Below are positions 17,238 to 26,866 of a stretch of 64,000 nucleotides of DNA, piece after piece. Under the pieces are notes generated by a model, which did not search any database, was not told the origin of the DNA, and worked only from the letters and a program-made list of their open reading frames with translations. Location of the stretch: NCBI RefSeq assembly GCF_014200755.1, contig NZ_JACHCM010000001.1, forward strand, positions 164,123 to 228,122, given 5' to 3'. Every line of letters starts with the position of its first letter. Within the stretch, counting starts at the first letter, position 1. The position numbers and the translations under genes are program-made. This DNA comes from Rhodanobacter sp. ANJX3. GTDB lineage: Bacteria; Pseudomonadota; Gammaproteobacteria; Xanthomonadales; Rhodanobacteraceae.

Positions 17238-17880
17238 GCTGCCGGCGCCCACCGTACCGACCAAGCAAACCATGCCTGCGAGCGAGTCGGGTACGTATCC
17301 GGCATGCGCGCTTCCGTATGTTCTGGATGCACAGGGCAACATCAATACCTCGGCCAATCAGTTCGACGTCAGCTTCATCAACACGGGCACGGTGGGCGCG
17401 GTGTTTCAGGTCTACGCTCTCAATCGCAGCAGTTATTCGGGGCCTTGGACCTATACGGTGGAAGCCAACAAGTCGCTGTCCGATTACTGGAACGGCAGCG
17501 TATTCGGCAGCGGCGTGTATGCGCTTCAAGCCCATGGCCCCAATGGCTTCCTGCGAAGCTGGCAGGGCAGTGCCCAGACGGCATCGGTCATGCCTGAAAC
17601 AAAGATCACCTACAACCCTACGGGCAACAGCATTCAATTGACCATGACGAATGCGGGAACCACCAGCTGCACGATGACCGTGACCAACGGTTACAACAAC
17701 GAAGATGTTCGCATGTACACGATCAAAGCCGGCGGCAGCGTCAGCGACACCTGGAATATCGGCAGCAACGCCAACTGGTATGACCTTAAAGCGACAGTCT
17801 CCGGCCTAGGCAACTGGCTGCGGCGTCTGGCAGGGCATATGGAAAACGGTTTGGGCAGCACCACCGAACCGCCTCACTGA
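17229..17880 (+). pseudogene. C-terminal domains of the phospholipase C, out of frame (+1)
   Basis: In the +1 frame the sequence resumes at ECSTLPAPTVPTKQTMP and continues through two repeated beta-sandwich domains (DUF756 type): PYVLDAQGNINTSANQFDVS to YALQAHGPNGFLRSW, then PTGNSIQLTMTNAG to NWYDLKATVSG, ending at TGA 17880. Joined to the upstream part, the protein would be about 685 residues, the usual length of the family. A single-base change restores the frame, so the lesion is recent or an assembly error. No good independent start with a ribosome-binding site is seen. Confidence 0.8.
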
Positions 17881-18311
17881 ATCCAGCGGCGGTATCGGCG
17901 ACAGCTCGCGCTGCGCCGCGTAAGTTCATGCACGCGTATCGTAATAACGCGGCGCAAATCACGCGAAAAATCGAACGAATTTAGAGGCACTAGATAGGTG
18001 GCCATACCTGTCGCATAGACGCAGCCGCATTGAAATATCCGCACAACATTTACGCAATCAGATTCCGCTCCAATGCATGTCGCCGTCATCCGTAAGGCGC
18101 GCCCAGGGGAACACTTGAATATCTCGTCTCTGCTTGGGGAGCTTTACGACGTTAGTGCGCGCTCCAGGATGCTTCGCGCGACTTGCCGCTGCCAGTTTCC
18201 GATCAAACCAAGAGTCCACAAGCACGAATGCGGTCTGCGTCGATATCTGCGCCATCGCTGGCTGAGTTCGCTGCGTTGTGACACGCCGCCTTAGACCATC
18301 TGGAGAGAACC
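17881..18311. other. Intergenic region upstream of the TonB receptor
   Basis: This 431-bp stretch holds no recognisable gene. The part at about 17930-18060 is AT-richer than its surroundings and is a likely promoter region. A GGAGAG ribosome-binding site lies at 18302-18307. Confidence 0.4.
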
Positions 18312-20966
18312 TTGAAAGTCAATAAAATAGCCTTCGCGGTGTTGACTGCGCTCGTCGCAGGTCGCGCGTCTCATGCCGCTGAAGACAACACCCCATCACC
18401 CAACAGCGCACCGACCGTCGCCGCGCTCAACGCAACGTCCCCTGCGGCAAGCTCAAGCGCAGCGGCACCAGCGAACGCGAACACGCTGCAGACGATCAAC
18501 GTCACTGCGCAACACACCACCCAGGACATCCAGTCCGTACCGATTACGATTCAGGCCTTCTCCGGCACAACGCTGCAGCAGTTGAACACCACGTCGTTCA
18601 GTGACTTGATCAAATACCTGCCCAACGTGACCTTCGCCGCGAACGGCCCGGGCCAGGGCAATATCTATATGCGCGGTCTGAGCACCGGCTTCCTCGGCAA
18701 CCAGTCCAGCGCGACTATCGCACCGTTCCCGAACGTGGCCGTCTACCTGGACGATCAGTCCATGCAGTTCCCGGCGCGTAACCTCGATATCTACATGGTG
18801 GATATGGAACGCGTCGAAGTGCTCGAGGGTCCGCAGGGCACCTTGTTCGGCGGCGGCGCTGAAGCGGGCGCCGTGCGCTACATCACCAACAAGCCGAATC
18901 TCGACAAGGTCAGCGGCAGCGCCGAAGCCAGCACCAGTGTGACCGCTGGTGGCGCTCCGAACAATTCGGCGAACGTGGTGCTGAATCTGCCAATCATTCC
19001 AGGCACGTTCGCTTTGCGTGGCGTGATCTACAACGATCATCAAGGTGGTTACATCGACAACGTGCCCAGCACGTTCACCCGTCAGCCTACCGACGGCGGC
19101 GGTGTGATGGCTCCCTACATCGCCGCTGGCGGCACCTCGGTTTTCAACAATTATTCCGTGGCACAGAACAACTGGAATCCGGTCGATACCCAAGGGGCGC
19201 GACTGTCCGGTCTATGGCAGATCAACGAGAACTGGAACCTGCTGATCGCCGAAAGCTACCAAAACCTGGACGCCAAGGGGCAGGCCTCGACCTATCCGAT
19301 CGGCGCAGACGGCCAGAAGCTGGGTACCGACCAGATCACCGCCTTCGTGCCGGCCTGGAACAATGACCATGACACCAACACCGCCTGGACGTTGAACGGG
19401 CAGGTCGGCGATCTCGCGGTCGTATACACCGGTGGCTACACCAATCGCCGCATCAGCGAGCAGCAGGACTACACCAACTACTCGCGCAGCGCAGGTGGCA
19501 TCTACTACCAATGCACCGGTACTTCCGCGGGTATTTCCAGCGCTGGCAAGCCGACTTGCTATTCGCCGGAAGGCTATTGGAACGACCATGTCACCAGCAC
19601 GCATCAGAGCCACGAGCTGCGGTTCAGCACACCGGAAGACTATCGCTTGCGCGCCATCGGCGGTCTGTACTACGAAGACTTCAATATCGACGACCACATG
19701 CGGTTCAACTACATCACGATTCCGTCGTGTACGCCGCAAAACCTCGCCACTGCCCTGGGCGGTGGAAACCCCTGCGTCGCCGTGGCGGAGTCCTCTCCGG
19801 GTGTCACGCTCCCCGCCGGCACGGCTTTCGGTGAAAATGCGAAGCGCGGTTACAAGCAGGAGGCAGCGTTCGGTTCGTTGTCATATGACATTATCCCCGA
19901 TGTCCTGACGGCCACCGCCGGCACGCGCTATTACCACTACTCCGAATACGAGACCGGCACGGAGTTCTATACCACCAGCGCCCAGGTGAACGTCCCCAAT
20001 GGTACCTACGTCGGCGACGACACGGTGATCAATTCCCATACCACGTATAACGGGTTCAAGAGCAATGCGAATCTGACGTGGCACATCACGCCGGATGCGA
20101 TGGTGTATTACACCTTCTCGCAGGGCTTCCGCCCGGGTGGTTTCAACCGCACGACCTCGGACGTTGCCAAACTCGACGGCAATCCGCAGTACAGGAAGCC
20201 GATCAGCTACGCGCCCGATACGCTGACCAACAACGAAATCGGTTTCAAAACCGAGTTTCTCGATAACCGCCTGCTTCTCAACGGCTCACTGTATGACATG
20301 CGCTGGGACAATGTGCAGCAGCAGTTCTTCAACCCGTTGGTGCTGGGCAACACCACGTTCGCGGTCAACGGGCCAAATTACAAGATACAAGGCTTAGAGC
20401 TGCAATTTCAGGCGCGCATTGCCGATGGCCTGTCCCTCATCGGCTCCGGTTCGCTCAACCATGCCAAACAGACCAACTCACCGTGCTTGGTCAACAATAT
20501 TCCGGGGTCGGCCGGTTATAACTCGTGCATCGTGGAAACCGGAGCCATTGGCGCCGAGACGCCGTTCGCTAACCCCTTCGGTGAGGTGGGCAGCACGCCG
20601 GCGTTCTCGCCCCGTTCGCAGCTCAACATGCGCTTGCGTTACGACTGGGAGTTCAACGGCGGCTATAAGGCGTTCTGGCAGATCGGGGCAAACCGCACAG
20701 GTTCGATGTACAACCAGCCGGCGACCTATCCCAGCGGCGCAGGCGTGACGGACATCACCACGGTGGAGCTGCGCTATCTGCAGGCTGGTTACAATACCGT
20801 CGACGCATCGGTGGGTGTGGCCAAGGACAGCTGGAGCGCTTCGCTTTACGGCACCAACCTCAGCAACAGCCATGCGAGCGTGTTTACATCCTCGGCCCAG
20901 TTCATCGAGTCGCAGGTACCCATCCATCCGCGCGTCATCGGTCTGAAGGTGGGTTACAAGTTCTAA
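18312..20966 (+). CDS. TonB-dependent outer-membrane receptor
   Basis: The 884-residue protein starts at TTG 18312 after GGAGAG. It has a signal peptide (KVNKIAFAVLTALVAGRASHA), a low-complexity linker, a TonB-box-like LQTINVTAQ, a plug domain (about 60-200, with GPGQGNIYMRGLS and VEVLEGPQGTLFGGGAEAGAVRYITN) and a 22-strand-type barrel ending in GLKVGYKF. It resembles the sphingomonad/xanthomonad receptors for complex organic ligands rather than classic siderophore receptors. Substrate unknown. A terminator separates it from the TPR-sulfotransferase gene downstream, a frequent neighbour of such receptors. Confidence 0.92.
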   Translation: MKVNKIAFAVLTALVAGRASHAAEDNTPSPNSAPTVAALNATSPAASSSAAAPANANTLQTINVTAQHTTQDIQSVPITIQAFSGTTLQQLNTTSFSDLIKYLPNVTFAANGPGQGNIYMRGLSTGFLGNQSSATIAPFPNVAVYLDDQSMQFPARNLDIYMVDMERVEVLEGPQGTLFGGGAEAGAVRYITNKPNLDKVSGSAEASTSVTAGGAPNNSANVVLNLPIIPGTFALRGVIYNDHQGGYIDNVPSTFTRQPTDGGGVMAPYIAAGGTSVFNNYSVAQNNWNPVDTQGARLSGLWQINENWNLLIAESYQNLDAKGQASTYPIGADGQKLGTDQITAFVPAWNNDHDTNTAWTLNGQVGDLAVVYTGGYTNRRISEQQDYTNYSRSAGGIYYQCTGTSAGISSAGKPTCYSPEGYWNDHVTSTHQSHELRFSTPEDYRLRAIGGLYYEDFNIDDHMRFNYITIPSCTPQNLATALGGGNPCVAVAESSPGVTLPAGTAFGENAKRGYKQEAAFGSLSYDIIPDVLTATAGTRYYHYSEYETGTEFYTTSAQVNVPNGTYVGDDTVINSHTTYNGFKSNANLTWHITPDAMVYYTFSQGFRPGGFNRTTSDVAKLDGNPQYRKPISYAPDTLTNNEIGFKTEFLDNRLLLNGSLYDMRWDNVQQQFFNPLVLGNTTFAVNGPNYKIQGLELQFQARIADGLSLIGSGSLNHAKQTNSPCLVNNIPGSAGYNSCIVETGAIGAETPFANPFGEVGSTPAFSPRSQLNMRLRYDWEFNGGYKAFWQIGANRTGSMYNQPATYPSGAGVTDITTVELRYLQAGYNTVDASVGVAKDSWSASLYGTNLSNSHASVFTSSAQFIESQVPIHPRVIGLKVGYKF

Positions 20967-20999
20967 ACGAGTCGCGTCGCGCGAAGTCGATGCACATAG

Positions 21000-21036
21000 A
21001 ATGGGGGGCGGTCTTCAAGGCTGCCCCCATTTTCTT
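21000..21036 (+). terminator. Terminator after the TonB receptor gene
   Basis: The stem AATGGGGG...CCCCCATT, extended by GC pairs around a mismatch, with an 8-nt loop, is followed by TTCTT. It lies between the receptor stop and the next gene's ATG at 21057. Confidence 0.7.
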
Positions 21037-21056
21037 AATGGTTTTTCTTAGTCACC

Positions 21057-23066
21057 ATGAACGCTACGGCAACCGATCCAGCTCTCTCGCCGTTGGAGCT
21101 TCAAATCCAGCGCATCCATCAGCTGCACCTGGACGGACAGTACGCGCCCGCTCTGCAGGCGGCACAGGCGTTGCTGATCGAGGCGCCGGACCGATACGAG
21201 GTGCTCTATCTCGTCGCCCGCAACCAACGGTATCTGGGACAGATCGACGCCGCGTTGCAAACGCTGGCTCGCATGGAACAGCAACATCCTCATTACAGTC
21301 GTATGTACGAGGAGCGCGGCCACTGCTACGTGGTGTTACGCGATGCGCCGCGCGCGGTCGATGCGCTGCTGCGCGCGGTCAACATCAACCCGGCGCTGCC
21401 TTCGAGCTGGAACCTGCTCGAAGGCCTTTACCGCATGACGGGCGATACAGCCAACGCGGCGAGCGCCGCCGCGCATGTCGCCACGCTCAAGCGCCTGGCG
21501 CCCGATGTCGTGCGCGCGACCAGTCATTTTTCGGACGGCGAACTTGAACCTGCCGAACAAATCATTCGCGCCTATTTACTCAAGGCCGGCAACGATGTCG
21601 AGGCCATGCGCTTGCTCGCGCGTATCGGTCTTGCGCGCGAGGTACTGGACGATGCCGAAATACTGCTGGAGGCCGTGCTGAAGATCGCGCCGAATTACCG
21701 AGCGGCGCGTTACGACTATGCTTCCGTGCTGCTCGAGCGGCACCTGTATCAACGTGCCGGCGAAGAGGCCGAGAAGCTGCTTGCGATCGAACCGGATAAT
21801 GTCGATTACCGCGCGCTATACGCCAGCGCCAGCGTCGGGCTGGGTGAACACGAGCGCGCCATCATGCTTTATCAGAAGCTCGTGCAGGAGCTGCCCGGCA
21901 CGGCCGATTTTCATCTGTCGCTCGCGCATTCGCTGAAAACGCAGGGACGGCGGGCGGAGTCGATCGAAGCCTATCGCGCTGCCGCGACGGCTCGTCCCGA
22001 TTTCGGCGACGCTTACTGGAGTTTGGCCAACCTCAAAACGTATCGCTTCAGCGATGAGGAGATCGCCCACATGCGCGCAGCGGAAGCCGCGCCGGCAACG
22101 CAAGTCGTGGATCGGTATCATCTGTGCTTCGCACTCGGCAAAGCGTTCGAGGATCGCGGTGATCATGCCGAATCGTGGCGTTATTACTGCCAAGGCAACG
22201 CGCTCAAACGATCCGAGAGCCAATACCGTGCCGAGATTATCGAAACCAATACGCGCCGCCAGATCGACGTCTGCACCCAGGCGTTCTTTGCCAGCCGCAA
22301 GGGTGCCGGCGATCAGCGCCGGGACCCGATCTTCATCGTCGGGCTGCCGCGCGCCGGTTCCACCCTGATCGAGCAGATACTGGCATCTCATTCGCGCGTC
22401 GAAGGTACCCATGAACTGGGCGAGATTCCGCGCATGGTGCTCGACCTGCAGGGACGGGAACTCGACCTCGACAACCCGCGTTATCCGGGCGTCCTGGCCG
22501 ATCTGCCGCCCCAGGAGTTTCTGCGGCTTGGCGAAAAGTACCTGAGCGAGACGCGCATCTATCGCGGAGACAAACCGTACTTCATCGACAAGATGCCGAA
22601 CAACTTCCGGCATATCGGCCTGATCCATCTGATTCTGCCCAACGCGAAAATCATCGATGCGCGGCGTGAACCCATGGCCTGCTGTTTCAGCAATTTGAAG
22701 CAGCTATTTGCCAATGGCCAGGAATTCACCTACAGCGTCGAAGACATCGCGCGCTATTATCGGACTTACCTGGAGCTGATGCACCACTGGGACGACGTGC
22801 TTCCCGGTCGGGTGCTTCGGGTCCATCATGAAAGCGTCGTCGACGATCTGGAAAGCAACGTGCGCCGAATCCTCGATTTCTGCGGGCTGGGATTCGAGCC
22901 CGCCTGCCTCGAGTTCTACAAGACCGAGCGTAGCGTACGCACGGCCAGTTCGGAACAAGTGCGCCAGCCGATCTTTCGCGATGGCGTTGACCGGTGGACG
23001 AACTATGAGCCCTGGTTGGATCCCCTGAAAGAGGCGCTCGGGGATTCGTCAGTGCGTTATCGCTAG
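21057..23066 (+). CDS. TPR repeat-containing sulfotransferase
   Basis: Residues about 15-400 are tandem TPR helices (for example ALQAAQALLIEAPDRYEVLY and NPALPSSWNLLEGLYRMTGD), and residues about 420-660 are a sulfotransferase fold. The 5'-phosphosulfate-binding loop of PAPS is FIVGLPRAGSTLIEQIL, and a second PAPS-contact region appears as NAKIIDARREPMACCFSNL. It would transfer sulfate from PAPS to an unknown protein or glycan acceptor. There is no signal peptide, so it is cytoplasmic. The start ATG 21057 has a weak ribosome-binding site. Confidence 0.9.
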   Translation: MNATATDPALSPLELQIQRIHQLHLDGQYAPALQAAQALLIEAPDRYEVLYLVARNQRYLGQIDAALQTLARMEQQHPHYSRMYEERGHCYVVLRDAPRAVDALLRAVNINPALPSSWNLLEGLYRMTGDTANAASAAAHVATLKRLAPDVVRATSHFSDGELEPAEQIIRAYLLKAGNDVEAMRLLARIGLAREVLDDAEILLEAVLKIAPNYRAARYDYASVLLERHLYQRAGEEAEKLLAIEPDNVDYRALYASASVGLGEHERAIMLYQKLVQELPGTADFHLSLAHSLKTQGRRAESIEAYRAAATARPDFGDAYWSLANLKTYRFSDEEIAHMRAAEAAPATQVVDRYHLCFALGKAFEDRGDHAESWRYYCQGNALKRSESQYRAEIIETNTRRQIDVCTQAFFASRKGAGDQRRDPIFIVGLPRAGSTLIEQILASHSRVEGTHELGEIPRMVLDLQGRELDLDNPRYPGVLADLPPQEFLRLGEKYLSETRIYRGDKPYFIDKMPNNFRHIGLIHLILPNAKIIDARREPMACCFSNLKQLFANGQEFTYSVEDIARYYRTYLELMHHWDDVLPGRVLRVHHESVVDDLESNVRRILDFCGLGFEPACLEFYKTERSVRTASSEQVRQPIFRDGVDRWTNYEPWLDPLKEALGDSSVRYR

Positions 23067-23274
23067 CAAAGACGCGGGACAACGGATTCGATATGTCCCG
23101 CATCGGAGCACGATCGGCGGGCATCGCGAAAAAGCTCTATTCCAGATTGAGAGCGATCGCCGGAATATCCGCATTGTGCGTCATCGTCTTGAGGGCAGGG
23201 GAGGCGAGTCGCCCGTTGCCATCAAAGAGCGTTTGACGTGACGGCGCTTGCCCGCCACGCGCTATGAGGTCTTC

Positions 23275-24150
23275 TTACCAAAGAATTCCGTCGATCGGCT
23301 TCACCGGCTCCAGTGCGTGCGTTTCGCCAAGACTGTCGCGCAGGTCGATTTCGATGCTGCGAGTCAGCGTCGTAAGCGGGACGTCGTCTTCGGCATTTTC
23401 GAACGGATTTTGAATATCGTTGCCGATCTGCAGCAGTACCAAGAACAGGAAGCCGGCCACCGTAGAACCGAGCGGTGTGTAGATGCCCAGCGACTCGACC
23501 AGACCGATCGGTAGCAACAGGCAAAAGCCGTGCGTGAAGATGGTCGGGTAGGTCGCGTACTGCTGCGGTAGGGGCGTGTTCTTGATCCGCTCCATGCCGC
23601 CCTGCGCGTTGGATATGTCGGACAGCGTCCGTGCGATCGCGGCGAGCAATATCGGGTCGAGGCGGCTTTCGGCGATCCGTTGCGCCGTACGCACATGGAT
23701 GGCGTTGGGCACGTTGGCGACGCTGCGGAGCGATTCGATTTCTTCGGTCGAGAGACGCGCGGACAAGTCGTCCCACGGCGGTTGCCTACGCAGGTGCAGG
23801 CGCAGCGCGTGCACGTAAGCCACCTGCCGGCGGACGATGGTGGCCGCCGTCTCGCGATCCGTTATCAACGTGAGTGCTTCGCGGGCCAGCGTGCGCGAGG
23901 CGTTGACCATCGCCCCCCACAGGGTGCGCGCTTCCCACCACCGCGCGTACGCGGTGGTATTGCGGAAGCTGAGGTATAGCGCTACCGCCGAACCGAGCAA
24001 GGCCAGGGGCAGCGCGGGGAAACCTAGCCAGTTCGCGGGGATGAAATACCAGACCACGGTGACCACCACGTCCCACGCGAACAGGATACCCAGCGGTCGC
24101 CCCACGTAACGCAGGATATGTCCGAGGTGCGCGCGACCGGGCAGGATCAT
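23275..24150 (-). CDS. Bestrophin-family anion channel-like membrane protein
   Basis: The 291 residues have the bestrophin/UPF0187 layout: helices near 25-65, the conserved FRNTTAYARWWEARTLWGAMVNASR stretch, and paired C-terminal helices ending in GNDIQNPFENAEDDVPLT. Bestrophins conduct anions, including bicarbonate in some cases. It is the downstream partner of a beta-carbonic anhydrase, overlapping by ATGA at 24147-24150, which suggests linked bicarbonate production and flux; that link is inferred. Confidence 0.9.
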   Translation of the reverse strand: MILPGRAHLGHILRYVGRPLGILFAWDVVVTVVWYFIPANWLGFPALPLALLGSAVALYLSFRNTTAYARWWEARTLWGAMVNASRTLAREALTLITDRETAATIVRRQVAYVHALRLHLRRQPPWDDLSARLSTEEIESLRSVANVPNAIHVRTAQRIAESRLDPILLAAIARTLSDISNAQGGMERIKNTPLPQQYATYPTIFTHGFCLLLPIGLVESLGIYTPLGSTVAGFLFLVLLQIGNDIQNPFENAEDDVPLTTLTRSIEIDLRDSLGETHALEPVKPIDGILW

Positions 24151-24812
24151 TTGTCTTGCTCGCGCTGGATCGCTTCGGTCAGCGGAACGAAGCGGTTGTG
24201 CTGTTCGTCGAGTACCGCGATCTGGCCGTCGCCGATATCGTAGACCCAGCCTTGTAGCTTCAGCGCGCCATTGGCGAGCGCTGCGGCCACGGCCGGGTGC
24301 GTGCGCAGATGGGTGAGCTGCAGGCGGACGTTTTCTTCGATCAGTGCCAGCACGGCCTCGTTGCCTTCGAGCTTGCGTGTGAACATGGCGCTTTTGGCGG
24401 CCTGCGCGTTACGCAGCCAGGCCTCGACGGTAGGCATGTCTTTCGTGGAGTCGGGATTGAGCAGGCCTTTCATCGCGCCGCAGTCGGTGTGTCCGCAGAC
24501 CACGACATGGCGCACGCCAAGCACCATCACGGCATATTCGACGACGGCGGATACGCCACCCAGCATTTCACCGTAACCGGGCACGATGTTGCCGATATTG
24601 CGACAGACGAAGAGTTCGCCCGGCTGGGTCTGGGTGATCATCTCGGGAACGACGCGAGAATCCGCGCAAGTGATGAACAAGGTATGTGGGGTCTGCCCCC
24701 CGGCCAGTTCGCTGAACAGCTGGCGGCTCTCGGGGAAGACTTTCTGACTGAAGTTTTCGACGCCTCGCAGCAGGCTGAGGAGACTATCGTCATGCGGGAT
24801 ATTGGGGGTCAT
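24147..24812 (-). CDS. Beta-class carbonic anhydrase
   Basis: This enzyme hydrates CO2 to bicarbonate in the cytoplasm. From ATG 24812 (AAGG ribosome-binding site) it has 221 residues. Zinc and catalytic residues are intact: Cys49-x-Asp51-x-Arg53 in ITCADSR, and His108-x2-Cys111 in CGHTDCG. The open frame runs further upstream to 25163, but that part has no family similarity. It is translationally coupled to the bestrophin gene. Confidence 0.94.
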   Translation of the reverse strand: MTPNIPHDDSLLSLLRGVENFSQKVFPESRQLFSELAGGQTPHTLFITCADSRVVPEMITQTQPGELFVCRNIGNIVPGYGEMLGGVSAVVEYAVMVLGVRHVVVCGHTDCGAMKGLLNPDSTKDMPTVEAWLRNAQAAKSAMFTRKLEGNEAVLALIEENVRLQLTHLRTHPAVAAALANGALKLQGWVYDIGDGQIAVLDEQHNRFVPLTEAIQREQDK

Positions 24813-25150
24813 ACGATTGCCTTGGGAAAGAGGCCTGCGCGGGCGCGCGAGGCAGCGGGAACCGTAGTTTAAGACAACGCCGAACGCTTCGAATTCAAAA
24901 CGACATGATCGGGAGCGGCCTCTGGCGAGATTGGCTCGGGTTCGGGGATATCGGCAGGTGGCGCGAGACGGACACGAAGTGTCATCTGATTGCCGTATCA
25001 TCGAACGACATGCGTCTTGATCGGCAGCGTCCGGGGCCTCAATGGTGAATTCACCGGCTCTCATGGCGTCGAGCACTACGAAATCGTACGGGTCAGATAC
25101 GCATAACACCCCGCGACCGGGTATTCGCTGGTTCATATGATGGTTGAACA
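24813..25150. other. Divergent intergenic region
   Basis: These 338 bp between the carbonic anhydrase start and the glycosyltransferase start contain no supported gene and presumably hold both promoters. Confidence 0.4.
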
Positions 25151-26314
25151 ATGGCGCCGCCAAAAATCCTGTTCCTCAGTGTGTCAGCCGGTGCCGGTCA
25201 CATGCGCGCAGCAGAGGCCCTGCGACTGACGGCGGAGAAGGGCCTGCCCGGTGTCGTCACGCAACATCTGGACGTCATGAAGTACGTCCCGTCGGCCATG
25301 CGCAAACTGTATACGGACTTTTACATCCTTCTCGTCAACAGTTATCCGACCTTATGGGGCATGCTCTACCAACGTAGCGCGGAGGCGGATCCCGACGGCC
25401 CGGTGCATAAGTTCCGACGTGCGGTCGAACGGCTTGGAACCGGCGATCTGCGCAAGGCAGTCAACGAGTTTGCGCCCGATGCCATCGTCTGTACCCATTT
25501 CCTGCCGGCCGAAGTGTTGACGCACGAGCTTCGGCACGGTCGGCTGAATATTCCCGTATGGGTTCAAGTGACCGATTTCGACCTGCACGCCATGTGGGTG
25601 ATTCCAGGCATGACGGGCTTTTTCGCAGCGAGCGAGGAAATCGCTTTTCGGATGCGGGCCAATCAGATCGAGTCGCAGCGGATTCATGTCACCGGTATTC
25701 CGGTAATGCCCGCGTTCGGCGACTCGCATGATCGCGAGGAATGCTGCCGGCGGTTTGCACTCGACCCTGCGCGAAAGACGATCATGCTGATGGGCGGTGG
25801 GGCAGGCGTGGGCAAGCTCGATGAAGTGGCGGGCATGCTCATGCAGCTGAAGCACGATTTTCAACTGATCGTGCTGGCCGGTCGCAACGAGCAGGCACTG
25901 GCTCGTCTCCAGACTCTCGCGATGAAATATCCGGGGCGTTTATTTCCTTTCGGATTCACCCATGATGTGGCGCCTCTGATGGCCTGCGCCGATCTGTTGA
26001 TCACCAAGCCTGGTGGACTGACGATATCCGAATCGCTTGCGGTCGGCGTTCCCATGATTGTTTATGCGCCCATTGCCGGTCAGGAGGAGCGCAACGCCGA
26101 CTACCTCCTAGAGCAAGGTGCCGCGTTCAAGGCCATCGATATGGTGTCGCTGGAATATCGGTTGCACGAACTGCTTGCCGATACCGCACGTCTGGAGCGC
26201 ATGCGCGATCGTGCGAGAGACATCGGCCGTCCCGGCGCCGCACGGGATGTGCTGCACATCGTTCTGGCACAGCTGGCTCCGATCGAATCCTGCAACGGTG
26301 TCGAGTGTCGATGA
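25151..26314 (+). CDS. MGDG synthase-like glycosyltransferase (GT28 type)
   Basis: The 387-residue protein has the two Rossmann lobes of monogalactosyl-diacylglycerol synthase and processive diacylglycerol glucosyltransferases: N-terminal FLSVSAGAGHMRAAEALR and C-terminal sugar-nucleotide site TKPGGLTISESLAVGVPMI, with GGGAGVG between them. It probably glycosylates a membrane lipid from UDP-sugar as a peripheral membrane protein. The downstream membrane protein overlaps it by ATGA and may be a partner. Acceptor and sugar cannot be read from sequence. Confidence 0.85.
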   Translation: MAPPKILFLSVSAGAGHMRAAEALRLTAEKGLPGVVTQHLDVMKYVPSAMRKLYTDFYILLVNSYPTLWGMLYQRSAEADPDGPVHKFRRAVERLGTGDLRKAVNEFAPDAIVCTHFLPAEVLTHELRHGRLNIPVWVQVTDFDLHAMWVIPGMTGFFAASEEIAFRMRANQIESQRIHVTGIPVMPAFGDSHDREECCRRFALDPARKTIMLMGGGAGVGKLDEVAGMLMQLKHDFQLIVLAGRNEQALARLQTLAMKYPGRLFPFGFTHDVAPLMACADLLITKPGGLTISESLAVGVPMIVYAPIAGQEERNADYLLEQGAAFKAIDMVSLEYRLHELLADTARLERMRDRARDIGRPGAARDVLHIVLAQLAPIESCNGVECR

Positions 26315-26847
26315 TCGGGTTGGATGGGCGCGAAGCGGGACCACGATGCAGAGAAGACCGGTTCGATTTCAATCGTCCGCTGCTGCTGCTTCTCACCCTG
26401 GGATGGACCGAACTATTGGCGTTCTTTTTCGCCCATGTCGAAATCCAGGTGGAGGGCGCGGCGGGTTGGGCCGCCAGCCTGCCGACGTGGCGGATCGAAC
26501 ATCGCTGGTGGCTAGACGTTTTCTGGGGCGGCCGGGCGATGACGGGATACCATGCCTGGCTGTTTCCCTGCATGGCTCTGTTTTTCCATTTCCCCCTCGT
26601 TTTCTCTGGAACCTGGAGCTGGCGTCACGAAGCCCGGGTGCTCGCCTGCATCATGTTGTTCTGGCTCAGCGAGGACTTTCTCTGGTTCATCCTGAATCCC
26701 GCTTACGGGCTCGCCCACTTCCGGCCGCAGTTCATTCCCTGGCATGTTCACTGGTGGGGGCCAGCGCCCAGCGACTACTGGGTATTCCTCGGCATTGCCG
26801 CCATACTTTTTTCGCTTTCACTGCGCGCCACGCACCGCTCCAAATAA
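26311..26847 (+). CDS. Hypothetical multi-pass membrane protein
   Basis: Starting at ATG 26311, which overlaps the glycosyltransferase stop, it has 178 residues and about four hydrophobic segments: LLLLLTLGWTELLAFFFAHV, WLFPCMALFFHFPLVFSG, VLACIMLFWLSEDFLWFIL and VFLGIAAILFSLSL. It is rich in Trp and His near the membrane edges (HWWLDVFWGG-like and WHVHWWGP). No family is recognised. Translational coupling implies a shared task with the lipid glycosyltransferase. Confidence 0.75.
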   Translation: MIGLDGREAGPRCREDRFDFNRPLLLLLTLGWTELLAFFFAHVEIQVEGAAGWAASLPTWRIEHRWWLDVFWGGRAMTGYHAWLFPCMALFFHFPLVFSGTWSWRHEARVLACIMLFWLSEDFLWFILNPAYGLAHFRPQFIPWHVHWWGPAPSDYWVFLGIAAILFSLSLRATHRSK

Positions 26848-26866
26848 TGATTCTGGATGACGGCGG

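Noticed and set aside
24147..25163. Longer carbonic anhydrase frame starting at 25163
   Set aside because: The first 117 codons show no family similarity; ATG 24812 gives the normal length and a ribosome-binding site.
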